NCBI GenBank assembly: GCA_964344035.1
Contig: CAYFLK010000008.1
Location: 1-64,000 of the forward strand
DNA: 64,000 nucleotides
Source of the DNA: UBA1014 sp964344035
Lineage (GTDB): Bacteria > SAR324 > NAC60-12
Reading direction: 5' to 3'
The position numbers were made by a program, and so were the translations under genes. The notes below the pieces were generated by a model that did no database searches, had not been told where the DNA came from, and was given only the letters and a program-made list of their open reading frames with translations. This document shows positions 1-8,679 of this stretch, piece after piece; position 1 is the first letter of the stretch, and each line of letters opens with the position of its first letter.

Positions 1-165
1 GATCCAAAAGTTACTTGGAGGATTGAGGCCGGGGTCCCGGGTGGGTCGCTAACAAGGCAAATGCACTCGGACAGCAAAAAGCGCCGCTGGTGGTGTAAAT
101 TGTGTGTGTGAAATCTGGAAAAGTCCGTGAGGGCGTGTCCAACACTAAGCGAGGAGGCATCTGGA

Positions 166-1146
166 TTATATTTCACACACTTCCTCGAGTGCGCGGGCGA
201 CGAAGACGCTGACCATTTTTTTGCGGTAACCGAGCGACATGTCGGTGTTGTCCATTGGTTTTGCCAATTTCGCGGATTCACGCGCGACGGTTTCGATCAG
301 TTCCTGGCCAACCTTGTTTCCAACCAGCAGGTTCGCCGCCTCCCGCGCCATAAGGGGCGCGGTCGCCACCGCCCCCAGCGCCAGCTTTGCCTCGGCACAA
401 ATTCCGTCACTATCCATACTCACAGCCGCGGCAACCCCGATGACGGGAAAGTCGATAGTCCCGCGCCTGCGCAGTTTGCGGTAGGTAGTTCGCCATCCAT
501 CTCGAACGGGAAGTTCGATGGAGACGAGCAGTTCATCCGGTGATTTATCCAGGTATGAAATACCGTCGTTACGGTAAAAATCCGCCGCGTAAACCACTCG
601 TTTTCCTTCCGGACCATGCAGGTGATATTTCGCGTCCAGGGCAAGCATCACCGGGGCGCAGTCCGAAGAGGAAACCGCCAGGCACTTGGGGCTGCTGCGG
701 GCGACCCAGCAGATGTCTCCATCTTTTTTCATGCAGAACCCCAGCGCCTTGCGCCAGGGATAATTCTGGTTATAGTAGGTGCAGCGCGTGTCCACGCAGA
801 GATTTCCGCCAATGGTTGCCATCGCCCGCAGCTGTGGTGAAGAAACCAGCCCGGCAGCTTGGGACAAAGCCGGGTAACGCATGCGTATTACCGGATCTTT
901 TTCAATCCGTAAAAGGGAAACTCCCGCGCCAAGCGTCATCCCTCCTGAATACTCCAACCGATGCAGTTCATCTATGCCCCGCAATGCTATCAGCGCGCGC
1001 GGTTCCAGCTGTCGGCGTTTCATGTTGGGGTAAAGATCGGTGCCGCCGGCTGTAAAGACTGCGTTTGGTCCGTATTGTTCTTTGAGCACAAACGCTTCCG
1101 TCAGGGTTTTCGGATGCAGGTATTCAAATGGTGGCAAACGCAGCAT
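166..1146 (-). CDS. hcrB: 4-hydroxybenzoyl-CoA reductase beta subunit (FAD / [4Fe-4S])
   Basis: This is the FAD-binding medium subunit of the xanthine-oxidase-family enzyme that removes the para-hydroxyl of 4-hydroxybenzoyl-CoA to give benzoyl-CoA. The 326 residues show the flavin motifs AGGTDL (residues 33-38) and ATIGGN (110-115). Directly after the second is a segment carrying Cys122, Cys138, Cys146 and Cys155. Those positions coincide with the four ligands reported for the extra [4Fe-4S] cluster of Thauera HcrB, which other members of the family lack. The gene lies 54 bp downstream of hcrA and is the last gene of the cluster at this end. Function is inferred from family, cysteine spacing and context, and is strong. 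Confidence 0.92.
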   Translation of the reverse strand: MLRLPPFEYLHPKTLTEAFVLKEQYGPNAVFTAGGTDLYPNMKRRQLEPRALIALRGIDELHRLEYSGGMTLGAGVSLLRIEKDPVIRMRYPALSQAAGLVSSPQLRAMATIGGNLCVDTRCTYYNQNYPWRKALGFCMKKDGDICWVARSSPKCLAVSSSDCAPVMLALDAKYHLHGPEGKRVVYAADFYRNDGISYLDKSPDELLVSIELPVRDGWRTTYRKLRRRGTIDFPVIGVAAAVSMDSDGICAEAKLALGAVATAPLMAREAANLLVGNKVGQELIETVARESAKLAKPMDNTDMSLGYRKKMVSVFVARALEEVCEI

Positions 1147-1200
1147 GGGCCTCAGACATGAAGATGGAATTACGAATTACAACACGAAAAGCGACGTTGA

Positions 1201-3600
1201 TTACGAATTTTGACTTTTTGATTGGGGATTGGCCAACTCCGGTGGAACAACATGGATGGGTTCCGGGAACCTCACCTGAGGCAGATTTTCCGGACCGATT
1301 CGCCCTGATTTTCCGGCTTTCATGGCCTTCATGCCTTTAAACACCTTTTCGGGGGTCACGGGCGCCTCATCGACACGCACACCCACCGCGTCGAAGATTG
1401 CGTTGGCGACCGCGGGGATCACCGGCAGCAGCGGACCCTGCCCGGCCTCCTTGGCGCCATAAGGCCCGTTGGGGTCATTTGTTTCAACCAGAAAGACTTC
1501 CATTTCCGGCATATCGAGGGTAGTCGGGCTTTTGTAGTCCAGCATGGAAGGCGCCCGGTGCAGGCCGCCGCGGAAGACCTGTTCTTCCATCATCACTTCC
1601 CCCAACCCCATGTAAGCGCTGCCTTCCACCTGCCCCAGCACCTGTGTCGGGTTGATGGCCAGTCCAACGTCATGGGCAAGCCAGAGTTTTTCGACGAAAT
1701 AAATCCCGGTTTCCGGGTCGCATTCCACTAGGGCTACGCAGGCGGAATAGCTGTAATTGGGGGACGGTCCGACCCCGGAACCTTTGAATTTACCACCCAA
1801 CCGCGGGGGTTTGTAACTGCCGACCGATCCTAGGGTGCCGTACTTGGCCTCGGCCCACTGGGCCGCGTCGGCAAAGGACACCGGATCAGCAATTCCCTCG
1901 AGGTCCACAACCACTCCGTTTTCAAGACGGAGCGTCTCGACAGGTCGGCCCACCGAGTCGGACACAGCGGACAGGAGTTTGTCACGGAGCGGACGCGCGG
2001 CATCGATCGCGGCATTACCGGTCATCAGCGTAACACGGCTGGAATAGCTGCCAAGATCAACGGGGGTGAGGTCGGTGTCGGCGCTGATGACGATGACCTG
2101 TTCGGGTTCGATGCCCAGTTCTTCGGCAACCACAGCGGCAAGCACGGAATCCGACCCCTGTCCAATGTCAGTGCTTCCGCAGAAAACCGTCACCCCGCCT
2201 CCGCGGTCGATCTTGATCTGCACCCCGGAATGGGGCATCTTGTTCCAGTAGATCGGCAGTCCCGCCCCGGAGAGGTAGGAACTGCAGGCAATCCCCACTC
2301 CACTGCCGTGCGGCATCCGTCCCAGTTTTTGTTTAAACTCGGAAGCTTCCACCACTTTTTCGATGCATTCCTTCAGCCCGGTGGTTGTCACTTTCAAGTG
2401 GTTGACTGTTTTGGTATTTGGCAGCATCAGGTGTTTAAGCCGCAGTTCAGCGGGGTCAATGCCGAGGTCGCGGGCAAACTTGTCGAGCTGCACCTCCAGG
2501 GCAAAACGCGGCTGCGGGGTGCCGTGCCCACGTTTTGGTCCACACGGAGGCTTGTTGGTGAAAACCCGCAAACCCTCGAATTTGTAGTTCGCGACCGGGT
2601 AGGTAACTGTCTGCAGCGCGCCGGTGTAATAAGTGCTGGCCACCCCGTAACTACCGTACGCCCCGCCGTCAAGAAAGGAACGGAAGTGCATCGCGGTAAT
2701 GCTTCCGTCTTTCTTCATCCCGGTTTTAATCCACATCAGCACCGGATGCCTGCCGCGGTGACAGTAGAAAACTTCTTCACGGGTAAGCGTGATCTTCACC
2801 GGCCTGCCGGTAAGCATGGAGAGTTTACAGACAACCACTTCGTGTGAAAATGGGTCGGTCTTGCCCCCGAACCCTCCTCCAACCGGGGCGGCTATCACCC
2901 GGATCCGGCTAGGAGGCAGGTCCAGCGCCTTTGCCAGCGCGCGATGCACGTAATGCGGAGTTTGCGTAGATGACCAGAGCGTGACCCTGCCGTCGGCCCC
3001 GTACCGAGCAACCGACGCATGCTGTTCCATGGGCAGGTGCGTGTTTCCCCCGTAGTGGAACAGGTCTTCGCGGATGAGGTCCGCTTCGGCAAAACCGCAG
3101 GCCATATCGCCAAATTCCAGTGAAACGAATTTGTGGATGTTTCCTTCATCCGCGTATTCATGGATTTGCGCTTCCCGTTCGTTAAGCCCTTCTTCCAATG
3201 TGAGAACGCTCGGAAGCGATTCATAATCAACGACGATATCCTCCAGGGCAGCCTCTGCCGTTTCCTCATCAAGTGCCGCGACCGCAGCTACCGGATCGCC
3301 CACCATGCGCACTTTTTCCACGCAAAGCGCCTCCTCGTCCTGGCTGACCGGAAGTATTCCGTAAGGGACGGGAACGTCACGCCCGGTGATCGCGGCGACT
3401 ACTCCGGGACGCTTGAGCGCAGGGGAAACATCGGTCCCACGAATCAATGCATGAGGGTGGGGACTGCGCAGGATGCGGCAGTATAGCATCCGCGGCAAGG
3501 AAAGATCGTCTGCATACAGCGTCTCCCCTTTGACTTTGGCAAACGCCCCGACTTTAGCCCCGGTGCGCCCGACAACGCGTAGAGATTCTTTTTCAACCAT
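1201..3600 (-). CDS. hcrA: 4-hydroxybenzoyl-CoA reductase alpha subunit (molybdopterin-binding)
   Basis: This is the large molybdenum-cofactor subunit of the 4-hydroxybenzoyl-CoA reductase. It has 799 residues, the usual size for this family of about 770-800. Visible landmarks are the aldehyde-oxidase hammerhead region in the first 130 residues, GGGFGGKTD at 241-249, the substrate/Mo region GGAYGSYG at 312-319, and GAKEAGQG at 715-722 whose Glu718 sits where xanthine oxidase family members keep the catalytic glutamate. The start overlaps the end of hcrC by 8 bp, so translation is probably coupled. A generic CO/xanthine dehydrogenase role is the alternative, but the partner hcrB with its 4Fe-4S cysteines argues for Hcr. 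Confidence 0.92.
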   Translation of the reverse strand: MVEKESLRVVGRTGAKVGAFAKVKGETLYADDLSLPRMLYCRILRSPHPHALIRGTDVSPALKRPGVVAAITGRDVPVPYGILPVSQDEEALCVEKVRMVGDPVAAVAALDEETAEAALEDIVVDYESLPSVLTLEEGLNEREAQIHEYADEGNIHKFVSLEFGDMACGFAEADLIREDLFHYGGNTHLPMEQHASVARYGADGRVTLWSSTQTPHYVHRALAKALDLPPSRIRVIAAPVGGGFGGKTDPFSHEVVVCKLSMLTGRPVKITLTREEVFYCHRGRHPVLMWIKTGMKKDGSITAMHFRSFLDGGAYGSYGVASTYYTGALQTVTYPVANYKFEGLRVFTNKPPCGPKRGHGTPQPRFALEVQLDKFARDLGIDPAELRLKHLMLPNTKTVNHLKVTTTGLKECIEKVVEASEFKQKLGRMPHGSGVGIACSSYLSGAGLPIYWNKMPHSGVQIKIDRGGGVTVFCGSTDIGQGSDSVLAAVVAEELGIEPEQVIVISADTDLTPVDLGSYSSRVTLMTGNAAIDAARPLRDKLLSAVSDSVGRPVETLRLENGVVVDLEGIADPVSFADAAQWAEAKYGTLGSVGSYKPPRLGGKFKGSGVGPSPNYSYSACVALVECDPETGIYFVEKLWLAHDVGLAINPTQVLGQVEGSAYMGLGEVMMEEQVFRGGLHRAPSMLDYKSPTTLDMPEMEVFLVETNDPNGPYGAKEAGQGPLLPVIPAVANAIFDAVGVRVDEAPVTPEKVFKGMKAMKAGKSGRIGPENLPQVRFPEPIHVVPPELANPQSKSQNS

Positions 3601-4084
3601 GCGCTTCCCCGGCTGTGTTGGAAATCGTCTTTCCCGCCTGTTGCACTGCCTCGATTATTTTTGCATACCCGGTACACCGGCAGAGGTTGCCGGAAAGGGC
3701 TTCCCGCACAGTCTGTTCATCAGGCTCCGGATTGTTCTTCAGCAAGGCACGGGCGGACATCAGCACTCCCGGAGTACAGTAACCGCATTGAGCAGCCCCC
3801 AGCTCGACAAACGCGTTTTGCAAAGGGTGCGGAGTTCCATTGGCGGAGATCCCCTCCACCGTCTCAATTTCTTGCCCCTGCACCTCGATGGGCAGAAGAA
3901 GGCAGGAGAGCCTCGGTTCACCATCGATGAGCACCGTGCAGGCGCCGCATTCGCCGAGTTCGCAGCCGTGCTTGGTCCCGGTGAGACCCAAATCCTCGCG
4001 TAAAACCTCCAGCAAAGTTTTATGCGCAAAAGTCCAAACCTCGTGCGATTCGCCGTTTATTTTAAGGGTCAGGAGTTGTTTCAT
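3593..4084 (-). CDS. hcrC: 4-hydroxybenzoyl-CoA reductase gamma subunit ([2Fe-2S])
   Basis: This is the small iron-sulfur subunit passing electrons between FAD and the Mo centre. The 163 residues contain the plant-ferredoxin-type cluster Cys41, Cys46, Cys49 and Cys61, and the C-terminal CxxC/CxC cluster Cys100, Cys103, Cys135 and Cys137 (SGNLCRCTGY). This is the standard two-cluster layout of the family. It is first in the order hcrC-hcrA-hcrB, the gene order known from Thauera, and overlaps hcrA by 8 bp. In Thauera the natural donor is a ferredoxin; no ferredoxin gene is seen alongside here. Confidence 0.93.
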   Translation of the reverse strand: MKQLLTLKINGESHEVWTFAHKTLLEVLREDLGLTGTKHGCELGECGACTVLIDGEPRLSCLLLPIEVQGQEIETVEGISANGTPHPLQNAFVELGAAQCGYCTPGVLMSARALLKNNPEPDEQTVREALSGNLCRCTGYAKIIEAVQQAGKTISNTAGEAHG

Positions 4085-4136
4085 TTAAGATTTTTTTGTT
4101 TGACATTGAAACATGATGAAATGGACAAAATGATTT

Positions 4137-4568
4137 TCAATCTATTTTATCTCTACAATCGTAACATTCACTGTCTGTGATACAGATATTTCCTCCACAT
4201 TTGGTGCATTTCCATTCATCTTCTTGTTCCTTAAGCCATTGTTGTACACCGACATTTTTTATCCGTAATAAATTTTCAACAGGGCTCACATTTTCATTGT
4301 AAAGATGACGAAAATCAAGCTTCTCCAAATTTGCACAAGGGAAATTTTCACACTCAAAACAAAAATCTACTTTTTTCTTTCTTAATAACTCACAATCTCT
4401 TTTTACCCACGCACAATTTTTGTTTTGAACGCGGCAGCCATGACAACCATGTTTAAGCTTTTTTTCTTTTAATATTCCCTTTGATCTTGCGAGGTAATGT
4501 CTGCAATTACCGCAATAGATGCCACAATGTCCGGCCAAGTTAATGTCAAAGTATTTTTGCGGATTCAT
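4137..4568 (-). CDS. Cys-rich DUF3795-like protein
   Basis: This 143-residue soluble protein is rich in paired cysteines: GIYCGNC near the N-terminus, CHGC and CAW in the middle, CFECENFPC, and a C-terminal zinc-ribbon-like CTKC followed by CYDC. The pattern matches my recollection of the DUF3795 family, whose function is unknown; metal binding is likely. Its DNA is visibly A+T-rich compared with the GC-richer hcr and ligase genes on both sides. That suggests it was inserted later between the CoA ligase and hcrC. It shares the strand of the cluster but need not share its function. Confidence 0.7.
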   Translation of the reverse strand: MNPQKYFDINLAGHCGIYCGNCRHYLARSKGILKEKKLKHGCHGCRVQNKNCAWVKRDCELLRKKKVDFCFECENFPCANLEKLDFRHLYNENVSPVENLLRIKNVGVQQWLKEQEDEWKCTKCGGNICITDSECYDCRDKID

Positions 4569-4597
4569 TAAAAATTTGTGTAACCTGGTTTATCCTC

Positions 4598-5917
4598 TCA
4601 CCCTGTTAAATATTTGTTCAAATGAAACCGCTTTGCCTTCATTTCAAAGCGAGGCAGGGTTCCGGGAGGCACAACCTTAACTTCCGGGTTCAGACCCAAT
4701 TCATTGCGCACGGCGAGGTCAACGGTGTTTTGCGCCATTTCCGGGTTTGAGTCATTGTTCAATTCCAATTCAATCGCCAAATGGCCCATTGCACGCTCAG
4801 TGGAGACGGTAATCCGGAATTCCTCCACGGTGTCACAGCGGCGCACCAGGTTTTCCACCGCGCTTGGGAAGACATTGACCCCGCGGATAGTAACCATGTC
4901 GTCGGCCCTGCCCAGCACACCACCGTCACAACGAGCGAAGGTGCGTCCGCATACGCACGGTTCGGAGTTCATCCTGACGAGATCGCCCGTGCGGTAGCGA
5001 ATTACGGGAAAACCAATCCGCCGCAGATTGGTTAAAACCAGTTCCCCCTGCCCGCCTTCCGGTACCGCCGCACCGCTTTTGGGATCGACAACTTCGGCGA
5101 TGAATTCGCTCTCTATCACGTGGGTCCCTCCAGGTTGTGCCTGGCACTCGAAGCTGTGAGCGCCGATTTCCGAGGCGCCGGCATGGTCATAACACTTGAC
5201 CCCCCAGGACTTTTCGATGAGCGTTTTGGTCGCCTGCACATTCGCCCCCGGTTCTCCGGCATGCACTGTAACCCGCATCGGGATTTCATTGAGGTCGAAT
5301 TGCTCCTGCCGCGCCACTTCTGCAAGGCGGAGTGCATAGGTAGGAGTGCAACACATGGCGGTCGCGCCCAGTTCCTTCATCAGGTGCAACCGCTGCAGAG
5401 AGTCCCTGCCTCCACCCGGAATCATCAAGGCGGAGATTTCACGAGCGCCTTCCACCGCCGCCCAGAACCCGATGAAGGGGCCGAAGGAAAAGGGGACAAA
5501 CATGCGATCTTCCGCGGTCAAACCGGCGCCGGAGAGGACAAAACCCCAGCAGTGTCCCCACCACCCCCAGCTTTCGGGAGTGTCCAGCACACGCAAGGGC
5601 TTCCCCGTGGTACCGGAAGTCTGGTGGAAGCGGGTATATGCCGATTCAGGAAAAGTGTTGTTTGTACCGAAAGGCGGCATCTTTTGCTGAGTCTCCAGCA
5701 ACTCTGATTTTGTGGTGAACGGGACACGCTGAAGATCATCCAGTGTGCGAATGTCTCGGAACCCGATTCCGGCCTTTCGCAATTTTTCACTATAAAACCT
5801 GTTACGTCCGCGAAGCCGGTCGCACATTTCCCGCAGCCGGTCAAGCTGCAGCGCCCTGATGGCTTCCCTGGGAAGGGTCTCCTTTTCGCGGTCAAAATAA
5901 TTCATTCGTTTCAGCAC
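4598..5917 (-). CDS. PaaK-type aryl-CoA ligase, probable 4-hydroxybenzoate-CoA ligase
   Basis: This AMP-forming ligase of the phenylacetate-CoA ligase type has 439 residues, the family's usual size. The ATP/AMP P-loop TSGTTGKP is at residues 100-107, YDHAGASEIG lies in the middle, and the C-terminal domain contains GRADDMVTIRGVNVFP, the hinge region. The first codon is GTG at 5917; an ATG at 5905 is an alternative start. Position between the carboxylation genes and hcrCAB suggests it activates 4-hydroxybenzoate, the step needed between those two enzymes. PaaK itself acts on phenylacetate, so the substrate is inferred only from context. Confidence 0.82.
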   Translation of the reverse strand: MLKRMNYFDREKETLPREAIRALQLDRLREMCDRLRGRNRFYSEKLRKAGIGFRDIRTLDDLQRVPFTTKSELLETQQKMPPFGTNNTFPESAYTRFHQTSGTTGKPLRVLDTPESWGWWGHCWGFVLSGAGLTAEDRMFVPFSFGPFIGFWAAVEGAREISALMIPGGGRDSLQRLHLMKELGATAMCCTPTYALRLAEVARQEQFDLNEIPMRVTVHAGEPGANVQATKTLIEKSWGVKCYDHAGASEIGAHSFECQAQPGGTHVIESEFIAEVVDPKSGAAVPEGGQGELVLTNLRRIGFPVIRYRTGDLVRMNSEPCVCGRTFARCDGGVLGRADDMVTIRGVNVFPSAVENLVRRCDTVEEFRITVSTERAMGHLAIELELNNDSNPEMAQNTVDLAVRNELGLNPEVKVVPPGTLPRFEMKAKRFHLNKYLTG

Positions 5918-5981
5918 TGCCGGCCTGTTTTAGTGAGTTACTGCTTTCATCCATTAGACCACGCACGATGCGGGGCATGAC

Positions 5982-6440
5982 TCATCCGGAGAGCGGCACC
6001 TCCTCCCGATGACCCAGGCCAAGTGAATTATCAATAAAAAACATGCGTTCCGGGACGAGCCGATACCACCACACGCGACCAATCGCGGAGGTTATTTCCG
6101 CTGGTGCTTTAACGCCGACTACCGGAAATTTGGCGGTGAATCGGGCTATCGCCGATGCCTGTTCCGCGCCGGACGTTTTATGCGCCTGTCCTTCCAGCTG
6201 GATTCCCTTGATTTCCTTCCAGTCCCGGTAATCTTCCTGTATCGCGCCGGCAACCTCGGCCCGGGCACCCAGGTTTACCGCATGCCTAGTTGAGGGCGCG
6301 GAGAGGAAATATAGGGTAAAACCATCATTGACGTAAAAGACCGCGGCCGCCCATGGTCCATCCATTCCCGTGGTGGCCAGAGTCAGCACATGATGGGTCC
6401 GCAAATATTCCAGCGCCTTTTCGCGCGGCGAAAGGGTCAT
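5982..6440 (-). CDS. PNPOx-like split-barrel flavoprotein (YhbP-type)
   Basis: This 152-residue protein of the pyridoxamine 5'-phosphate oxidase-like family probably binds FMN or a related flavin. The fold is suggested by the N-terminal strand motif VLTLATTGMDGPWAAAVFY and the central VAGAIQEDYRDWKEIKGIQ, which is typical of YhbP-like members. Its ATG overlaps the stop of the upstream HAD gene (ATGA), so the two are translationally coupled. The same HAD-then-PNPOx arrangement occurs again at 11779-13006 in this cluster. A flavin-reducing role serving the prenyl-FMN enzymes is only a guess. Confidence 0.78.
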   Translation of the reverse strand: MTLSPREKALEYLRTHHVLTLATTGMDGPWAAAVFYVNDGFTLYFLSAPSTRHAVNLGARAEVAGAIQEDYRDWKEIKGIQLEGQAHKTSGAEQASAIARFTAKFPVVGVKAPAEITSAIGRVWWYRLVPERMFFIDNSLGLGHREEVPLSG

Positions 6441-7090
6441 CTGATTTCCACGATCCCTGCAAGCTGTTCAATCGAAGCAATGATCCTGTCCGCTCCTTCC
6501 GCGGAGAGCAGGTCTGAATCACCGGCACCGGTGAGCACCCCCACTGCCGCCATCCCCGCCGCCTTGCCGGCCCGAATATCGAGAGCGGTATCGCCGACAT
6601 AGACCGCGTCACACGCGTCCACTTTCAGCATTTCAGCACATTTCAGCAAACCTTCCGGGTCCGGTTTGCGCCGCTCCACATCCATTCCAGTAACGACCGC
6701 GGAAAATCCCTCCAACAAGCCGTTCTCCTCAAGAGGCAAAAAAGACGGCTGCCGGGACGCGGTTACAATTCCCAGCTGTGCGCCCCTCTCTTTCAGCAGT
6801 TCCAGGGTCCCGCCAGTGCCTGGAATTACCTTCCCGTGTTCACGCAGCACCTGTGGCCATAAGCGCAAAGCCTGCGTGCGCAAACTCGAGATCACCTCAT
6901 CGCGACGCGGCTCATCCGGCGGAATCAAAGTGTGCCAAAAAAGCTGTTGCGTGTTCAGCGCGTTGCAAATGACTTCGTGTGTAATATTGTATCCCAACGG
7001 TCCGGCCACGCGTTCCGCAAGTACACGATAAGTATGCACCGAATCAACCAGGGTGCCGTCGATGTCAAAGATCACTGCGCGCACCCGCAA
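6437..7090 (-). CDS. HAD-superfamily hydrolase (phosphoglycolate phosphatase-like)
   Basis: This 217-residue HAD phosphatase has the nucleophile motif FDIDGTLVD (Asp9, Asp11), the serine/threonine motif at TAS, and the acidic motif VYVGDTALDIRAG near residue 165. The annotated start is TTG, with GTG two codons later also possible. It follows ubiX by about 63 bp and overlaps the following PNPOx gene by 4 bp. In Thauera a HAD-type delta subunit belongs to phenylphosphate carboxylase, so this gene or the HAD at 12212 could fill that role. A general phosphatase is the alternative. Confidence 0.82.
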   Translation of the reverse strand: MRVRAVIFDIDGTLVDSVHTYRVLAERVAGPLGYNITHEVICNALNTQQLFWHTLIPPDEPRRDEVISSLRTQALRLWPQVLREHGKVIPGTGGTLELLKERGAQLGIVTASRQPSFLPLEENGLLEGFSAVVTGMDVERRKPDPEGLLKCAEMLKVDACDAVYVGDTALDIRAGKAAGMAAVGVLTGAGDSDLLSAEGADRIIASIEQLAGIVEIR

Positions 7091-7153
7091 GGGAAGCTGT
7101 GATTCGAGTACCAGGGTGTCTCCTTCCGCAAGCGCCAGGTGTTCCCTGAATCT

Positions 7154-7753
7154 TCAGGCGGACTTTTCTCCGTTCGGGACACCCTGCCAGCGTTCGAATA
7201 ATTCCTCTTTCAATTCAATTTTTAGCACATCGAGGACGCGGTTGACAGTCTGGTTAATCACTTCATCCACTGTTTTGGGACGGTGATAAAACGCGGGCAT
7301 GGGAGGGAGGATGACTGCTCCCATCTCCGCAACCTGGACCATCAACCGCAGATGCCCAAGATGCAAGGGTGTCTCCCGCGGAAGCAGCACCAAGGGCCGG
7401 CGATCCTTTAGCGAAACATCGGCAGCTCGCAGAAGCAGGTTTTCGCTAAAGGACATTGCTATCCCCGAAAGCGTTTTCATTGAACACGGCACAACGACCA
7501 TGCCTGTAGTCTTGAAGGAACCCGAAGCAATCGCGGCGGCAATATTCATGATCGAATGCTGAACATCCGCCAATTCCTCCACCTGCTCAACGGTGTATTC
7601 AGTCTCATAAGAAACCGTCTGCCGCGCGGCCTTGCTCATAACCAGGTGTGTTTCAACGTCCTCCAAGCTGCGCAGCACCTCCAGCAGCCGAATAGCGTAA
7701 ATCACTCCACTCGCGCCGGAAACTCCGACCACCAGGCGTCTCATGTCTTTCAT
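7154..7753 (-). CDS. ubiX: UbiX-type flavin prenyltransferase
   Basis: This enzyme attaches a dimethylallyl group to FMN to make prenyl-FMN, the cofactor of UbiD (de)carboxylases. The 199 residues, the normal size, show GVSGASG at 10-16, the central VVPCSMKTLSGIA, LLPRETPLH and PPMPAFY, all hallmarks of UbiX/Pad1. Two in-frame ATGs three codons apart both fit the start. The gene is in the same direction as the ubiD-type gene at 13.2-14.6 kb and very probably supplies its cofactor. UbiX-like genes also occur in described phenol clusters. Confidence 0.93.
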   Translation of the reverse strand: MKDMRRLVVGVSGASGVIYAIRLLEVLRSLEDVETHLVMSKAARQTVSYETEYTVEQVEELADVQHSIMNIAAAIASGSFKTTGMVVVPCSMKTLSGIAMSFSENLLLRAADVSLKDRRPLVLLPRETPLHLGHLRLMVQVAEMGAVILPPMPAFYHRPKTVDEVINQTVNRVLDVLKIELKEELFERWQGVPNGEKSA

Positions 7754-7796
7754 TGTTCCGTGGCTGTGGTCAATTCGTTTACCTTTTCTTCATTCC

Positions 7797-8381
7797 TCAA
7801 GTCTTATCGGTCAGCATTGCCTCCCGTGCTTCCGCAAGCGTTTCATTGGCAATTCTGACTGCTTCAGGAGTAAAAAACCAACCTTCCATCTGATTGTTCA
7901 GCCAGTCGATGTATTCCTTTAACCCCATCGAAAACCGCCGGTGATAGATTTCAATTGATGTCCGTGTGAAGCGCCACAACTTGTCCGCATCCTTCATCAG
8001 CCTGTCATTGAGCGATAGAGCATGATCACGTGAATCGTGTCCATCTATGATGGCAAGGATTTCCTCGCGTTTTGAAACATTGTAATCCGCCGCATTCAGA
8101 ATCTCAGCGGCAATTCGCGCCCCTTCCAGTTCATGAACACGCCTCAGGTCCTTATCCTTCATCTTTGGACCGAACGCTTTCAGCTGTTTGTCTTCCGGGA
8201 TCATTTTCCAGCCCACATCGTGCAGGATGACAGCGGACAGCAGCACGGCTTCATCTGCGTCGGGATAGAATCCAAGCAGTTCCCGTGCGTACCGAAAAGC
8301 GATCCTGGTATGGATATCGTTGTTGCGCGTGTCCAGAAAGGGCTTGGCACGTTCATAAATATCGCGGTAGATGCCTTCCAA
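7797..8381 (-). CDS. HD-domain metal-dependent phosphohydrolase
   Basis: This 194-residue protein has the HD signature in order: His24, the His54-Asp55 pair (VILHDVGWK), His83, and a distal HDSRDH segment with Asp131 (KDADKLWRF). All metal ligands look intact. The only plausible start is TTG at 8381, because an in-frame stop lies just upstream and the next methionine is inside the catalytic core. It sits between the ppsA hairpins and ubiX, so it may act on a phosphorylated intermediate or a nucleotide; no substrate can be read from the sequence. Confidence 0.78.
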   Translation of the reverse strand: MEGIYRDIYERAKPFLDTRNNDIHTRIAFRYARELLGFYPDADEAVLLSAVILHDVGWKMIPEDKQLKAFGPKMKDKDLRRVHELEGARIAAEILNAADYNVSKREEILAIIDGHDSRDHALSLNDRLMKDADKLWRFTRTSIEIYHRRFSMGLKEYIDWLNNQMEGWFFTPEAVRIANETLAEAREAMLTDKT

Positions 8382-8443
8382 TGTTCACTCAATTAATGAC
8401 CGGCTTTCAAAATAATTCTCCTGGTTACGCCTCCCTGATCTTG

Positions 8444-8491
8444 TGCGGCAGCGCCGCATGATCTCGATCCGCGGCCAAGCCGCGGATCGAG
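8444..8491 (-). terminator. two adjacent hairpins downstream of ppsA
   Basis: A perfect 13-bp stem (CTCGATCCGCGGC, 8463-8475, with 8479-8491) and a 3-nt loop is followed at once by a 6-bp stem (TGCGGC/GCCGCA, 8444-8458). Both lie in the 298-bp interval between ppsA and the HD gene; nothing else is seen there. Neither is followed by a clear U-run, so mRNA 3'-end protection or partial termination is as likely as intrinsic termination. Confidence 0.55.
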
Positions 8492-8679
8492 AAACATACA
8501 AATCCCAGTGCGTTTGCCTGGGACCGGGTTCAACTCCTCCCTTAATTGTTGAAAAATAGGACTCAATGGATCAACGGGATGAATCCGGTTTGATGCACGT
8601 TGTTTTTCTGCTCCAAAAATATGGTCAGGCATACAACAGGTTCATCCCATTTTCCGTCTATTAAAATGTTTACAACCAA

